Notes: generated from the letters alone by a model not told the origin. A stretch of 64,000 bases of DNA from Flavobacterium microcysteis (GCF_006385255.1 NZ_VFJE01000054.1:248001-312000); one strand, 5' to 3'; shown: positions 46,353 to 56,107, numbered from the stretch's first letter. Numbers and translations are program-made.

Positions 46353-46383
46353 AACAAAAACCCCTTACATTGGTTGCTAAAAA

Positions 46384-46415
46384 GTAAAAAACCGACCTGT
46401 TGAAAGTCGGTTTTT
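46384..46415. terminator. Terminator at the end of the tra operon
   Basis: Arms AAACCGAC (46389-46396) and GTCGGTTT (46406-46413), loop of 9 nt, with A-run left and T-run right. On the minus strand it follows traQ. Confidence 0.85.
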
Positions 46416-46437
46416 GCTTATCTAATTTGCTATCGTT

Positions 46438-46890
46438 TTAATCGCTACTGTTAAATTGAAAACTTATCTGTTTCTCATTGCCAAAGCTGTCGGAAATCCA
46501 AACCTCTAAGGATTGTGATACCGTAGAAGCCGAAGTATAATACAACCTGAATTGCTCCGATTGTAACGGGTACAAATCGTTTGGCAGATACGGCGGTTCA
46601 TCGTAATACCTCAACGAGCCTTGTCCGTCAAATTGGAAGTAGCGGAGATAGTATTGCGTGTTTTGGTAGTTACCGCTCCGCTTTATCGTTACTCTGATTT
46701 CTACCGTTTGCCCATTGGCGACCTCTTTAGGTATTGGCATCACATTGACCTCAAAAGGGAAATCGTTCTGTATTTCGAGTTCATCGTCTTTGGTACAAGA
46801 TACCAACGAAATTGAGCCTGTCAGGATTGCCAACATTAGGTATATTGGCAACATACCTATTCTGAATTTACTAAATATTGCTATCATCAT
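46438..46890 (-). CDS. traQ: Conjugative transfer protein TraQ (DUF3872)
   Basis: A 150-residue lipoprotein-like protein: hydrophobic N-terminus ending in VSCTKDDE, then a beta-sandwich domain with VEIRVTIKRSGNYQNTQYYLRYFQ. It matches DUF3872/TraQ of CTnDOT-type elements. Last gene of the tra operon, 8 bp after traO. Confidence 0.85.
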   Translation of the reverse strand: MMIAIFSKFRIGMLPIYLMLAILTGSISLVSCTKDDELEIQNDFPFEVNVMPIPKEVANGQTVEIRVTIKRSGNYQNTQYYLRYFQFDGQGSLRYYDEPPYLPNDLYPLQSEQFRLYYTSASTVSQSLEVWISDSFGNEKQISFQFNSSD

Positions 46891-46898
46891 TTCAAATT

Positions 46899-47459
46899 TT
46901 AAAAGTTAAACCTTAAACCAATTCCTGCGGACGGTCTGAACTGTCGCAGGTCAGTTCCCCATAAGACTTTTGTACGTCCTTGCAGGACAAGTACAAATCG
47001 GTCAGACAAATACGTTTCAAAGGTCAGACGACCTCCTGCACCGTAAATGAAATTATCCTCGCTTACTATCTTCGCACCGTCATACAACATCGTTTCGCCT
47101 CTGTTGATACTCTCGTAACCAACCACGCTCATTATCCCTGCATTTAGCGTGATATTCTTACGGGCATCGCCCAGCAGGAAGAAACTGTAACCGCCCTCAG
47201 CAGTATAAGTTTCCTGAGGTATGCGTTGGTCTTTATAGTCGTGGTATTGGTGTGTATATTCCAAAGACCATATCTGATAATTTCCGTTTTTACCGTTTAC
47301 GGTCATACCGACATTGATATAATAATCGTTACCGATTTTATCATCGGACAAAATGCCTGTGCTTATTTCCAAACCTTTCTGTTTAGGGAGCATTCTTTGT
47401 GCCTGTGTTACCGTGATGGCCACAAAGAGCAGCATCACGGTATAGATATACTTTTTCAT
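46899..47459 (-). CDS. traO: Conjugative transfer protein TraO
   Basis: A 186-residue protein with a signal peptide (MKKYIYTVMLLFVAITVTQAQ) and an outer-membrane barrel-like pattern ending in GIGLRFNF. It agrees with TraO of Bacteroidetes conjugative elements, thought to be part of the outer-membrane side of the channel. Confidence 0.88.
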   Translation of the reverse strand: MKKYIYTVMLLFVAITVTQAQRMLPKQKGLEISTGILSDDKIGNDYYINVGMTVNGKNGNYQIWSLEYTHQYHDYKDQRIPQETYTAEGGYSFFLLGDARKNITLNAGIMSVVGYESINRGETMLYDGAKIVSEDNFIYGAGGRLTFETYLSDRFVLVLQGRTKVLWGTDLRQFRPSAGIGLRFNF

Positions 47460-47480
47460 TGTTCTTACTTTAAAAGGTTA

Positions 47481-48380
47481 CTAAAATTTCAGGTGCATAT
47501 CACTGATTACACGGGCATTGATTAAGTCCGAGTTTTCGACCTGAAGCGTTTGGTGTCGTCCGCCGTTTTTCTCGAAAATCTCAATCAATAAAACCTTATC
47601 ATCGGCAATCGTGAATTTGTCTAAGAGAAAAACATTTTGCTCGGTAGATTTCCCGTTAATTCCGTCCTCTAATGGCTTGTAAGTTCTTAGCGGTGTCAAT
47701 GCCCGTTCCTGTACTACGGTACGCTTAGCTACCTTTTTATCCACGACCTTGAAATTGATAAAGTCTATATCAAATGGCAAATTGCTTTTGTTCCTCAATT
47801 CCGTATGGAAATAATATTTGCCGTTGTGGATATAGATACCTTTCAGGATAAACTGAATACCGAAGCTCTTAGCCCCGATATGCTTAACGATACGCTTGTC
47901 TTTCTTGTAAATGGTTTCCAATAACAAGCCTGCCAAAGACGGAGAATTGTTTCCGAGTTCCTCGAAAAGCACATCATTACCGTTGGCTTTATCAACTGCC
48001 TTTTGCATCGTCAGCAGGTCATAGCTCAATGCTTCGGGATAGGAACTGTAAAACACATCGAAAGAGTAATAACGTCCGTCATTGGTAATGACCGAAAAAT
48101 TGGTTTCGGTTTCAAAGCTCCTTACGGCAGCTTTTACACGCAATACGTTTTCCGCATCTTCCGCCTTTCCTGCGATTAGGTATTCACTTCCCAAATCCAC
48201 ATACCGAATAGCGGTAGGGAAAATCAAATGCGAAGTTTTATCGTAGGTTACTTCCATTTTGTAGGGTTCTATCTTGCCCAAAGCAAGCGGAGTTTTGATA
48301 TTCGCACTATCTTGTGCAAAAGAGGTTACGGCAAAGCCGATTGTCAGGGCAACAGCCCAAAAGGTTTTAAAAAGATTTTT
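47481..48380 (-). CDS. traN: Conjugative transfer protein TraN (VirB9-like)
   Basis: A 299-residue exported protein, signal peptide MKNLFKTFWAVALTIGFAVTSFAQ. The core YDKTSHLIFPTAIRYVDLGS is the TraN hallmark. By position and size it is the VirB9-like outer component of the secretion channel. I start at the ATG at 48380, which opens the signal peptide; an upstream in-frame start would run into traM. Confidence 0.9.
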   Translation of the reverse strand, partial: KNLFKTFWAVALTIGFAVTSFAQDSANIKTPLALGKIEPYKMEVTYDKTSHLIFPTAIRYVDLGSEYLIAGKAEDAENVLRVKAAVRSFETETNFSVITNDGRYYSFDVFYSSYPEALSYDLLTMQKAVDKANGNDVLFEELGNNSPSLAGLLLETIYKKDKRIVKHIGAKSFGIQFILKGIYIHNGKYYFHTELRNKSNLPFDIDFINFKVVDKKVAKRTVVQERALTPLRTYKPLEDGINGKSTEQNVFLLDKFTIADDKVLLIEIFEKNGGRHQTLQVENSDLINARVISDMHLKF

Positions 48381-48408
48381 CATTTGTCTAAATATTTGAG
48401 TGATACAA

Positions 48409-49749
48409 TTATTGTTTTGATACAAGAAATACTTGGTGTCCTGCCTTTAGCGTGACTTTTGGTGTGCGTACTTTCTTGGCGAAATAGCCCGAAATTCCTT
48501 GTACCACGCCACGACTTAAATCGGCAGCGACTTGTTGTCCTGCATTTTGTGTCAGCATTACACTCGTTCCACCTGTCTGGCTCATATTGCCAGCCATTTC
48601 TGTAAGTGCATTCATTTCGGGGGAATACGGAACGTACAAACCCTGCTGACCATCCAAATCGTAAATGGTTATATCTACGGGAATGATATTGCCCTCCAAT
48701 TCGATAGAGGTTATTTTGAGTTGCAAACGCCCTCCCTGAAATTTCGCATTAGCTGTTACAATCGTTCCCTGTGGGATTGTACGGATTGGCGTTTTTGCAG
48801 GTTCTAACAGCCGTAACCTTACGCCTGTTTCGCCAACTACCGTTTGTGCATCGTGTACGCAGGCTCTAATACTGTTTTTAGGTTGTACAATTTGCTCTTT
48901 AGCACCAGCAGTATAAAATCCCCGATTTCGGGTTTCGCTCCAATCGGCTAAAAAGGCACTGTCCGTAGGTTCACGGTACAAGGCTGATACGGTGTTCTTC
49001 CTTGCCGGAGTGAACGCCACAAAATGCTCCTTTTGATTTGCCCCCGTTGTTCCTGTTGCCGTACCGTTTGCAGGTGCATTTTCTGCGGAGCTTGCAGGCG
49101 TATTGGCAGGAAGATATTTCGCTGCCATTTGATACGATTTTTCCATTAATGCAAGCTGGTCATCTACGGTTGTTGGTTTCGGTACATTTTGCTCCGCTAA
49201 TTGCTCTTTGAGTTCGTCCAACTGTCTGCGGAGTTCCATTGTTTCCGAATTGTCGTCCTGATAGAAAGACCCCAATGTACTTTGCATATTGCGGTAGCTG
49301 TTCAATGCAGGATTGCCCCCGTTTCTCCCTGAACTTCGACCGCCATTACCATAGCCGTAGCTTTCTTCCTCCTGGGCAAATTCGTCTATCGGTTCTTCCT
49401 TATCGTCCGTGTTCCAATAATCTGAAAGTGTTGCTAAAGCATTGCGTTTCTCTTGCTCCTTTTGTTCCAGCATTTCAAGCTCGTAAGCCTTGCCCTTATT
49501 GTCGGGCATTCCTGCTCCCGTAGCTTGCGGAACGGCATCGTTCAGACCAATGTTTTCGATTTCCTTTTTGTCTTCCGACGGTTTAAATATCAAATACATA
49601 CAGCCCACGAAAACAATACCCATTAAGCCAAAAATCAATGGCTTTTTCAATTTCTCGGTATTGTTCTTTTTTTCTTCGGGCAGATTTGATGCTCCGTTTT
49701 GGTCGTCCCCCTCAACGAGAAAACTGACCTTTTTTTCATTTTCTTTCAT
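48409..49749 (-). CDS. traM: Conjugative transfer protein TraM (VirB10-like)
   Basis: A 446-residue protein: cytoplasmic N-terminus, one membrane segment at about residues 37-55 (PLIFGLMGIVFVGCMYLIF), a long flexible linker with low-complexity stretches (GNGGRSSGRNGG, ASSAENAPANGTATG), and a C-terminal VirB10-type domain with RACVHDAQTVVGETGVRLRL. It bridges inner and outer membranes. It overlaps traL by 14 bp. Confidence 0.9.
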   Translation of the reverse strand: MKENEKKVSFLVEGDDQNGASNLPEEKKNNTEKLKKPLIFGLMGIVFVGCMYLIFKPSEDKKEIENIGLNDAVPQATGAGMPDNKGKAYELEMLEQKEQEKRNALATLSDYWNTDDKEEPIDEFAQEEESYGYGNGGRSSGRNGGNPALNSYRNMQSTLGSFYQDDNSETMELRRQLDELKEQLAEQNVPKPTTVDDQLALMEKSYQMAAKYLPANTPASSAENAPANGTATGTTGANQKEHFVAFTPARKNTVSALYREPTDSAFLADWSETRNRGFYTAGAKEQIVQPKNSIRACVHDAQTVVGETGVRLRLLEPAKTPIRTIPQGTIVTANAKFQGGRLQLKITSIELEGNIIPVDITIYDLDGQQGLYVPYSPEMNALTEMAGNMSQTGGTSVMLTQNAGQQVAADLSRGVVQGISGYFAKKVRTPKVTLKAGHQVFLVSKQ

Positions 49750-50023
49750 AAATCTGATTTTTTAAAATTGTTTTTAATGTGTCCTGCAATCTTGCAGGGC
49801 TTTCGTTCTGTTTCAGGACAGGGTTTTCGATATGGTCGATGTGCATATCGTTTTTTGACTGGCTTGTATCGTACCACACTTTTGCAACAACCCCTACGGT
49901 CAGTAGCAGGTAGCCCACAAACAGGTATAGCGTGTATTGGTGCTGTTTGCGAACGGGCATTGTCCTCCAATTTTCGTCCAGCCTGTCAAAAAACCTGTCG
50001 ATATTTTCCCTTAATTTTTTCAT
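49736..50023 (-). CDS. traL: Conjugative transfer protein TraL (DUF3989)
   Basis: A 95-residue protein with one membrane segment (YTLYLFVGYLLLTVGVVAKVW) after a basic N-terminus; it matches the DUF3989/TraL position and size. Overlaps traM by 14 bp, so the two are coupled. Confidence 0.82.
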   Translation of the reverse strand: MKKLRENIDRFFDRLDENWRTMPVRKQHQYTLYLFVGYLLLTVGVVAKVWYDTSQSKNDMHIDHIENPVLKQNESPARLQDTLKTILKNQIYERK

Positions 50024-50043
50024 ACTCTTATTATTTAGGGTTA

Positions 50044-50475
50044 CTACATTTTAAACCCTCTTTTTCGGGGAGAAAACTGTTGTTTAGGTGTATCGAGGAC
50101 TTTGGCAAGGGCTTCCTTTGCGGTCGGAACCGACCCCGTTGTAAGGTTTGTCAGTTCCGATTTTTTCATTGAATGCCCGTAACGGTCTTTCCTTTCAATT
50201 TCCAAACTCTGTACATCGAATTTGCCGTCTTCATACCGCACACGCATATAGCAATCAGTATAGGGTTTGTCATCTCCGTTCCATTCGAGATATGTTTTTA
50301 GCGAAATGCTATCAGCATACAGCGGTTTGTCCGTACCGCTCTTACAAGCCTCCAAAAACCTGTTGATACTTTCTTTGACTTTGCCCGGATAATCAGCTTC
50401 CGTATGGAAACATCCGTCATAACCTTTGTCAGTCAATGTTTTTGCGAATGTGTCTAAATCAAGTAGCTTATCCAT
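50044..50475 (-). CDS. ICE protein of unknown function in the tra operon
   Basis: A 143-residue soluble protein starting MDKLLDLDTFAKTLTDKGYDG, with YMRVRYEDGKFDVQSLEIERKDRYGHS in the centre. It has no counterpart in the minimal CTnDOT tra set that I recall, yet similar proteins sit between traK and traL in Flavobacteriia ICEs. Function unknown. Confidence 0.65.
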   Translation of the reverse strand: MDKLLDLDTFAKTLTDKGYDGCFHTEADYPGKVKESINRFLEACKSGTDKPLYADSISLKTYLEWNGDDKPYTDCYMRVRYEDGKFDVQSLEIERKDRYGHSMKKSELTNLTTGSVPTAKEALAKVLDTPKQQFSPRKRGFKM

Positions 50476-50486
50476 ATCCGTAAATT

Positions 50487-51110
50487 TTAGCGTTCAATGA
50501 CTTCGATATCCCGATTTTCAACCACCGCAAACTTTTCGATATTAAATCCCTGTGGATTATTATCCGACCTTACGGAGTTTACGAGATAGCAGGAGGTAAT
50601 CAGGTTACGGCGTGTTACGTTACTCGACCGTATGATAAATTGCTTCGCATACGTCCGCACCGAATAGGGATAGTTGTCGAAGTTGCACACGACACTATCT
50701 ACCTCTATGCGTTGTTGTACGTTTCCTGATATGATACGGGAGTAATAACCTTTTTCCGATAAGTCTTTGTAATAGTCAAAGGCTGATTTGTCGGCAAGGT
50801 TGAATGCCCTTGCCATATTGCTCTCAATAGCATTCTTATCAGGTGCAAGCGTAAAAAACAGTTCGTGAAATCTCCGAACGTGTTCCCTTGCTTCCACAGG
50901 TCTGTTAATGCTTGCATCTTGTGATAAGGCAAGCATCAAAGATTTGCCGTTGTCCAGCACATAGATTTTTTGGCGTTGCTCGTTGGCGAAGCTGTACGAT
51001 TTCCACACGGCAAATCCTACCACGCCAATACAGAGAACGGCAAACACTATCGCATACAGACGTATCTGACGGAAGCTGTTTTCAATATTTCTAAGCGTTT
51101 TAAATTCCAT
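50487..51110 (-). CDS. traK: Conjugative transfer protein TraK (VirB8-like)
   Basis: A 207-residue protein with one N-terminal membrane segment (about residues 16-33) and a periplasmic domain (FHELFFTLAPDKNAIES, then RRNLITSCYLVNSVR) typical of TraK. VirB8-like proteins help assemble the channel. Confidence 0.9.
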   Translation of the reverse strand: MEFKTLRNIENSFRQIRLYAIVFAVLCIGVVGFAVWKSYSFANEQRQKIYVLDNGKSLMLALSQDASINRPVEAREHVRRFHELFFTLAPDKNAIESNMARAFNLADKSAFDYYKDLSEKGYYSRIISGNVQQRIEVDSVVCNFDNYPYSVRTYAKQFIIRSSNVTRRNLITSCYLVNSVRSDNNPQGFNIEKFAVVENRDIEVIER

Positions 51111-51134
51111 TGTTAAATGATTATTCGTTTTACA

Positions 51135-52130
51135 TTATTTTTTAAGCAATTGCCCTCCGATATTTCCGGCAGCAGAACCAGCTCCGGCACTTGCGACATT
51201 TCCGGCTTTCATAGCAGCTTGGTTTACATTTCGGGTAAAGTTTCCAGCACCACCAGCCTGAATTACCCAGCCTGTTACGGTCGGTACAGTGAAGTACCCC
51301 ACGATGCCGATAATCATAAAGATGATGTACACGGTATTACCCGTATCGGGTATGTAGGTCGGGTCAGCCAACATCTGTATATCCTTTTCGATAATCAGGG
51401 ATTGGATTTTAGCAAGCATTGAGCTGAACAGGTCGGCGACGGGCAACCACAGGTAAACGCTCACATACCTTGTGAGCCACTGCGTGAGCGTACTCTGAAA
51501 GCCGTCCCACACGGAAATAGCAAAGGCTATTGGTCCGAGTATGGACAGGACTATCAGGAAGAATGTTCGTATCGTATCGACGACCAATGCAGCAGCCTGA
51601 AACAGCACTTCGAGCAGGTTGCGAAACCAATTCTTAATGGCTTGTTCGGTTTGGTAGGCAAACCTGTCCATATACATACCTGACATAGTAATAAGGTCGC
51701 CCGGCGACCAGCCCAATTCTTCGAGCTTTGCGTCGAACTCCTCATTATCTACGAGATATGCCGTTTCAGGATTGCGGAGCATCGCTTCCCGTTCGAGCAG
51801 GTCTTTTTTCTGTTGTAGCTCATTGAGGTCAATCACCTGATTTTCGAGGATAGCGTGAGTACCCTGTACCACCGGACTTAGCACCGCATTGATTGTTCCC
51901 AACACGATTGTAGGAAAGAACATAATACAGATACCCAAAGCGAACGGACGGAGCAACGGGTACATATCTATGGGTTCGGCTCTACTCAATGCCTGCCATA
52001 CTTTTATGGCGACATAGAACAAAGCACCCAAGCCGGCTACGCCCTTAGCCACTGCCGCCATATCGGCGGACAGTGGGAGCATCTCATCATACAATGAGCG
52101 TAGGACTTCGTGCAGATTTTGAAATTCCAT
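51135..52130 (-). CDS. traJ: Conjugative transfer protein TraJ (VirB6-like)
   Basis: A 331-residue polytopic membrane protein starting MEFQNLHEVLRSLYDEML; it has five to seven hydrophobic segments, among them PFALGICIMFFPTIVLGTI and a glycine/alanine-rich C-terminus. It matches TraJ, the VirB6-like channel component. I start at the ATG at 52130 rather than the TTG at 52139, which would overlap traI. Confidence 0.9.
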   Translation of the reverse strand: MEFQNLHEVLRSLYDEMLPLSADMAAVAKGVAGLGALFYVAIKVWQALSRAEPIDMYPLLRPFALGICIMFFPTIVLGTINAVLSPVVQGTHAILENQVIDLNELQQKKDLLEREAMLRNPETAYLVDNEEFDAKLEELGWSPGDLITMSGMYMDRFAYQTEQAIKNWFRNLLEVLFQAAALVVDTIRTFFLIVLSILGPIAFAISVWDGFQSTLTQWLTRYVSVYLWLPVADLFSSMLAKIQSLIIEKDIQMLADPTYIPDTGNTVYIIFMIIGIVGYFTVPTVTGWVIQAGGAGNFTRNVNQAAMKAGNVASAGAGSAAGNIGGQLLKK

Positions 52131-52132
52131 AA

Positions 52133-52765
52133 CTACCAATATTTTTGGTTAGGAGTTCCGTACAAGTCAAGCACTCGTTTGGTATTATTCTGTTTCTTTG
52201 CTCTCAGGATACTGACAGAGATATTCTTATTCGTGTAGTATCTGACAAGGCTGTGGTATTCTTTGACCTCCTTATACACACGGTCGATAATGTCCATTCG
52301 CTCCTTGTCATTTAGTGACAAGCCTGTGGAGGTTACAATCTGTTTCAGTTCCTTTAGCAACTCGGTACTTTCATTCAGCAAAGCCGAGTAACCATTTGAG
52401 ATTGCGGTCAATTCCTGTGCGGAGAAATTCGGGTCGTTCATCATTTTGCCGAAGTTTTGCACATACATTTCCGATACATCGCCCACCAGCAAAACAGTCT
52501 GTTGCACCTTACGGGCATCTTTCACAAGGTTGTTTACGGCTTTGAGCTTGTCGTAATATTCCTTACCTTGTTCGTACACTTTCTTGACCTCGTTAAAGTT
52601 CTTGACTACGTTACTCACGGTCGAAGAAGTCTGTACGATTTCGTTCGCAGAGTTGAGAATACCTGATGCTAAATTTGCAGGGTCAGTTACTACAAATTGA
52701 GCTTTCGCACTTGGGGCAACGGCAAGCATTAATGCCGTGATTGCCATTAAAAACATCTTTTTCAT
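52133..52765 (-). CDS. traI: Conjugative transfer protein TraI (DUF4141, VirB5-like)
   Basis: A 210-residue exported protein, signal peptide MKKMFLMAITALMLAVAPSAKA, then a mainly helical domain (QTSSTVSNVVKNFNEVKKVYEQGKEYYDK, in part). It matches DUF4141. Its stop is 3 bp from the traJ ATG. Confidence 0.87.
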   Translation of the reverse strand: MKKMFLMAITALMLAVAPSAKAQFVVTDPANLASGILNSANEIVQTSSTVSNVVKNFNEVKKVYEQGKEYYDKLKAVNNLVKDARKVQQTVLLVGDVSEMYVQNFGKMMNDPNFSAQELTAISNGYSALLNESTELLKELKQIVTSTGLSLNDKERMDIIDRVYKEVKEYHSLVRYYTNKNISVSILRAKKQNNTKRVLDLYGTPNQKYW

Positions 52766-52792
52766 TGTCTTGAAATTTTTGATTGTTAATTA

Positions 52793-55294
52793 CTATTGAT
52801 TTACATTGTCACGCCTTTGCATAGCGATATGCTTAATGGCTAGTTCTACGTTACCGTCCAATTCGGAAGCGAGTTGCATCACTTCCATTTTTTCGGTTTC
52901 TTCGGTCGTATAAGCGAGGTATTCCTCCAAACTAACTTCCGTTGCGTACACAGCCGAGTGTGTTCCGCCCAATCCTATCCAAACCTCCTTGTACAGTCGG
53001 CTGGCATCGTTGTTCATATTGATAGATAGTACCTGCCCTTTCTCTTTGTCCGTAAGTCCGAGCATCGCCTGTATATCATCGAACTTGTTCATATACTTTC
53101 GCTGGTCGAGCAGGATTTTACAGTCGGAATTGTTTATGATACTTTCCTTGACGATAGGCGATTGGATAATATCATCGACCTCCTGCGTGACGACTATGGC
53201 TTCGCCGAAAAATTTGCGGACTGTCTTAAACAAATACTTTATGTATTCCGCCATTCCCTCTTTCGCAATCGCCTTCCAAGCCTCCTCGATTAAGATGAGT
53301 TTGCGAATACCTTTCAGCCTCCGCATCTTGTTGATGAACACCTCCATAATGATAATCGTGACTATCGGAAAGAGTATCTTGTGGTCTTTTATGGCATCTA
53401 TTTCAAACACGATAAACCGTTTGGATAAGAGGTCTAATTGCTTGTCGGAGTTCAACAAATAATCATACTCTCCTCCACGATAGTAAGGCTCTAAAACGTT
53501 GAGGAAATTGGCAATATCAAAGTCTTTTTCCCTGACTTGCTTTTCTTCGAGTACCTTGCGATAATCGCCTTTTACATACTCATAGAAACCATTAAATGAC
53601 GGGTAGGTATCGTCTTGTTTGATACGTTCGATGTAACCCGAAACAGCGTTGGAAAGCGCTACTTCTTCAGACCTTGTAGGCGGTTCATCGTCCCGTTTCC
53701 AAAGCGTGAGTATCAAAGTTTTGATACTTTCCCTTTTCTCAATATCAAACACACCGTCGTCGGTGTAGAAAGGATTAAAGGCAATCGGATTATCTTCGGT
53801 ATAAGTGAAGTAAACGCCGTCTTCGCCTTTTGTTTTTCCTTTAATCAGCTCACACAATCCCTGATAAGAGTTACCCGTATCTACCAACAGTACGTGAGCC
53901 CCTTGCTCGAAATACTGCCTTACCATATGATTGGTAAAAAAGGATTTTCCCGAACCACTTGGCCCCAAAATGAATTTGTTGCGGTTCGTGATAATCCCCC
54001 TTTTCATTGGTAAATCGGAAATATCCAAATGGATTGGTTTTCCTGTGAGCCTGTCAGCCATTTTTATCCCAAACGGAGAGGGCGAATTGTGGTAGTTGGT
54101 TTCTTCCGTAAAGAAGCATAAGGCTGGCTCTATGAACGTGTAAAAACTTTCTTCCGCAGGAAAATCCCCAGCATTGCCAGCCATTCCAGCCCAATACAGC
54201 GTTGCAACGTCCGTAGTATTGTGGCGTGGCTTACATTCCATTAATGCCAAAGCACTACCGCAATCGTTTTTCAACTGTTTGAGTTCCGCAGGGTCGTCCG
54301 ACCACGCCATTATGTTGAAATGTGCCCTTACAGAAGATAGTCCGAACGAATGTGCTTCGTTTAAATACTTCTCAATCCATTCCTTATTGATTTGGTTGGC
54401 ACGGCTGTACCGAGCCAAAGAGTGCATATTACGGGCAGATTTCTCAAACCTTTGCAGATTGTCCTCACTGTTATCCAAGAATATGTATTGATTGTAAATG
54501 TGGTTACAGCTCAATAGCAATCCTACGGGAGCAGCAAAGGACAGACGGCAGTCGCTCCGGTCTGTGGATAGCTTTTCGTATCGGGTATCAGCCGAAACGG
54601 TTGCTGGCAGGTCGTCCGTATCGGACAAAGTGTGCAAGGACAATCTTTTGTTTCCGATACGCACTTCTTCAGCACCTAAGCCAATATCCTGCATTGGTGT
54701 TCCGGCTTCTCTCGAAAGCGTGAGGTACTGTTCCAGCAAACCCTGTTGCTCGTCCGTTCCGATGATGTCATCTTCGGTCAAACGTCGCAGGGTTATGAAA
54801 CCGCTATCGTTCACGATACGCTCAAACTGTGCGACCGCTTCCATAAATCGGTGTATTGCCTCCTTATTGATTTCCTTTGGAATAAGCGTACCCTTGCAAA
54901 GCGAACTAAAGTTGCTTTGCATACGCATTCTGTTTTTGGTTGTCTTCGTCAGGAACAGATAGCAATAATGGTTCAGGAACGGTCGCTCGTTGAAATGGCG
55001 TTGATAGGACTTTGAAAGAAAACTTTGGTCTTCCTGTGCCAAATCAGGAGCGTAGCTCTCTTTGATATACCAATCCTGTTTGTGGATTACCGTAAAATCA
55101 GGTAAGGTCTTAATTGCCTTATGCCACGCCGAATGAATGGCTTCATATTCGGCAGAGGCTACGGTAAACAGTTCCGGCAAACGTACCTCAAAACAGGCGG
55201 TAATGTCTGCATCTTTGGAAAGAATGCAGTTGTTCTCTACTGCCAGCAAAGGAAACTTATTCTCCAATGTGGCTGTCTTAGCTACATTTCTCAT
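52793..55294 (-). CDS. traG: Conjugative transfer ATPase TraG (VirB4 family)
   Basis: An 833-residue ATPase that powers assembly and transfer at the inner membrane. Walker A is GPSGSGKSF at about residues 443-451, and Walker B is LILIEEAWKA at about 665-674, followed by a TQEVDDI sensor stretch. The N-terminal half is the TraG_N domain. It overlaps traF by 4 bp (ATGA). Confidence 0.95.
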   Translation of the reverse strand: MRNVAKTATLENKFPLLAVENNCILSKDADITACFEVRLPELFTVASAEYEAIHSAWHKAIKTLPDFTVIHKQDWYIKESYAPDLAQEDQSFLSKSYQRHFNERPFLNHYCYLFLTKTTKNRMRMQSNFSSLCKGTLIPKEINKEAIHRFMEAVAQFERIVNDSGFITLRRLTEDDIIGTDEQQGLLEQYLTLSREAGTPMQDIGLGAEEVRIGNKRLSLHTLSDTDDLPATVSADTRYEKLSTDRSDCRLSFAAPVGLLLSCNHIYNQYIFLDNSEDNLQRFEKSARNMHSLARYSRANQINKEWIEKYLNEAHSFGLSSVRAHFNIMAWSDDPAELKQLKNDCGSALALMECKPRHNTTDVATLYWAGMAGNAGDFPAEESFYTFIEPALCFFTEETNYHNSPSPFGIKMADRLTGKPIHLDISDLPMKRGIITNRNKFILGPSGSGKSFFTNHMVRQYFEQGAHVLLVDTGNSYQGLCELIKGKTKGEDGVYFTYTEDNPIAFNPFYTDDGVFDIEKRESIKTLILTLWKRDDEPPTRSEEVALSNAVSGYIERIKQDDTYPSFNGFYEYVKGDYRKVLEEKQVREKDFDIANFLNVLEPYYRGGEYDYLLNSDKQLDLLSKRFIVFEIDAIKDHKILFPIVTIIIMEVFINKMRRLKGIRKLILIEEAWKAIAKEGMAEYIKYLFKTVRKFFGEAIVVTQEVDDIIQSPIVKESIINNSDCKILLDQRKYMNKFDDIQAMLGLTDKEKGQVLSINMNNDASRLYKEVWIGLGGTHSAVYATEVSLEEYLAYTTEETEKMEVMQLASELDGNVELAIKHIAMQRRDNVNQ

Positions 55295-55623
55295 ACGGCT
55301 TTAGGTTTAGGAGTGAATTTTAAATACCTGCGTACAGGCTTGCGACAAATGATGTAGCGAGGGTGTCGTTTTCTTGCACCTACTTTCATCAATCCGTGTT
55401 CGCCGTATTTTTTGTTCAGCGAGAATGTTTGCCATACGATTAGCGAAGCACCGCCAGCTCCGAGGAACAGGCAGACGTAATTACTTACGTCAGCCATATA
55501 CAATATCATCACGAAGATGAGTGTGCCGAGCAGACCACCAGCGAAGATGAATAGGTACTGTGCCTTTAGCCCCCTGAACTCGACCGTCCTGCCGATGCCT
55601 TTGTTAATGTTGTAACTATTCAT
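55291..55623 (-). CDS. traF: Conjugative transfer protein TraF (DUF4133, VirB3-like)
   Basis: A 110-residue protein with two membrane segments in the first half (YLFIFAGGLLGTLIFVMILY and VCLFLGAGGASLIVW) and a basic C-terminus; it matches DUF4133. Coupled to traG by a 4-bp overlap. Confidence 0.88.
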   Translation of the reverse strand: MNSYNINKGIGRTVEFRGLKAQYLFIFAGGLLGTLIFVMILYMADVSNYVCLFLGAGGASLIVWQTFSLNKKYGEHGLMKVGARKRHPRYIICRKPVRRYLKFTPKPKAV

Positions 55624-55635
55624 AAGGCAAGGGAT

Positions 55636-55941
55636 TTACAGGAAGAATGACCGTAGGATTGTAGCAGCTACAATCAGGAAGATACAAGCACCAAACCAGC
55701 TTGCCGCCGTCTTGCTTGTATCAGGGTCGCCCGAACTAAATTTGTTATACACTTTCACACCCCCTATCAACCCCACGACCGCACCAATCGCATAAATCAA
55801 TTGGGTCGCTGGGTCAAAGTACGACGTTACCATTTGGGTAGCCTCGTTGATACCTGCCGAACCGTTTCCCTGTGCAAAAGCACCCATTCCTGACAGCATT
55901 GCCAAGCCTGCCAGCAAAACTTTTTTTCTCTGTTTTTCCAT
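55636..55941 (-). CDS. traE: Conjugative transfer protein TraE (DUF4134, VirB2-like pilin)
   Basis: A 101-residue protein with a signal-like N-terminus (KVLLAGLAMLSGMGAFAQG) and two further hydrophobic segments; it matches DUF4134. Candidate pilin/VirB2-like component. First gene of the traE-traQ block; upstream the operon is broken by the SIR2-HerA cassette and I find no TAnnTTTG box on the minus strand between 55942 and 56140. Confidence 0.87.
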   Translation of the reverse strand: MEKQRKKVLLAGLAMLSGMGAFAQGNGSAGINEATQMVTSYFDPATQLIYAIGAVVGLIGGVKVYNKFSSGDPDTSKTAASWFGACIFLIVAATILRSFFL

Positions 55942-55971
55942 TTTTGAAAAAGATTAATTTGTTACTATTAT

Positions 55972-55986
55972 CCCGTACCTTACGGG
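55972..55986. other. Hairpin CCCGTA/TACGGG upstream of traE
   Basis: A perfect 6-bp inverted repeat with a 3-nt loop, 31 bp upstream of the traE start codon. It could be a leader hairpin or a protein-binding site. Confidence 0.35.
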
Positions 55987-56029
55987 CTTACGGCACAAAT
56001 GTCTAATGGAAATGGAGGCAGTCTTTTAA

Positions 56030-56076
56030 AGTGGCAGTCAAAGGAAGTATTTGGCGTTCAGTGGCATAATGTTGGC
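56030..56076. repeat. 10-bp phased TTGGC array (copy 2)
   Basis: Units AGTGGC (56030), AAAGGA (56040), TTTGGC (56050), AGTGGC (56060) and GTTGGC (56071), spaced 10, 10, 10 and 11 bp. It lies between divergent traE and the XRE gene, the last unit 25 nt before the -7 box of the XRE gene. Confidence 0.55.
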
Positions 56077-56099
56077 TTAAATTATCTACTCATTAAAAG

Positions 56100-56107
56100 T
56101 ATTTTTG
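56100..56107 (+). promoter_or_regulatory. -7 promoter box of the XRE-SIR2-HerA cassette
   Basis: TATTTTTG fits TAnnTTTG, 38 nt upstream of the XRE start codon. Confidence 0.5.
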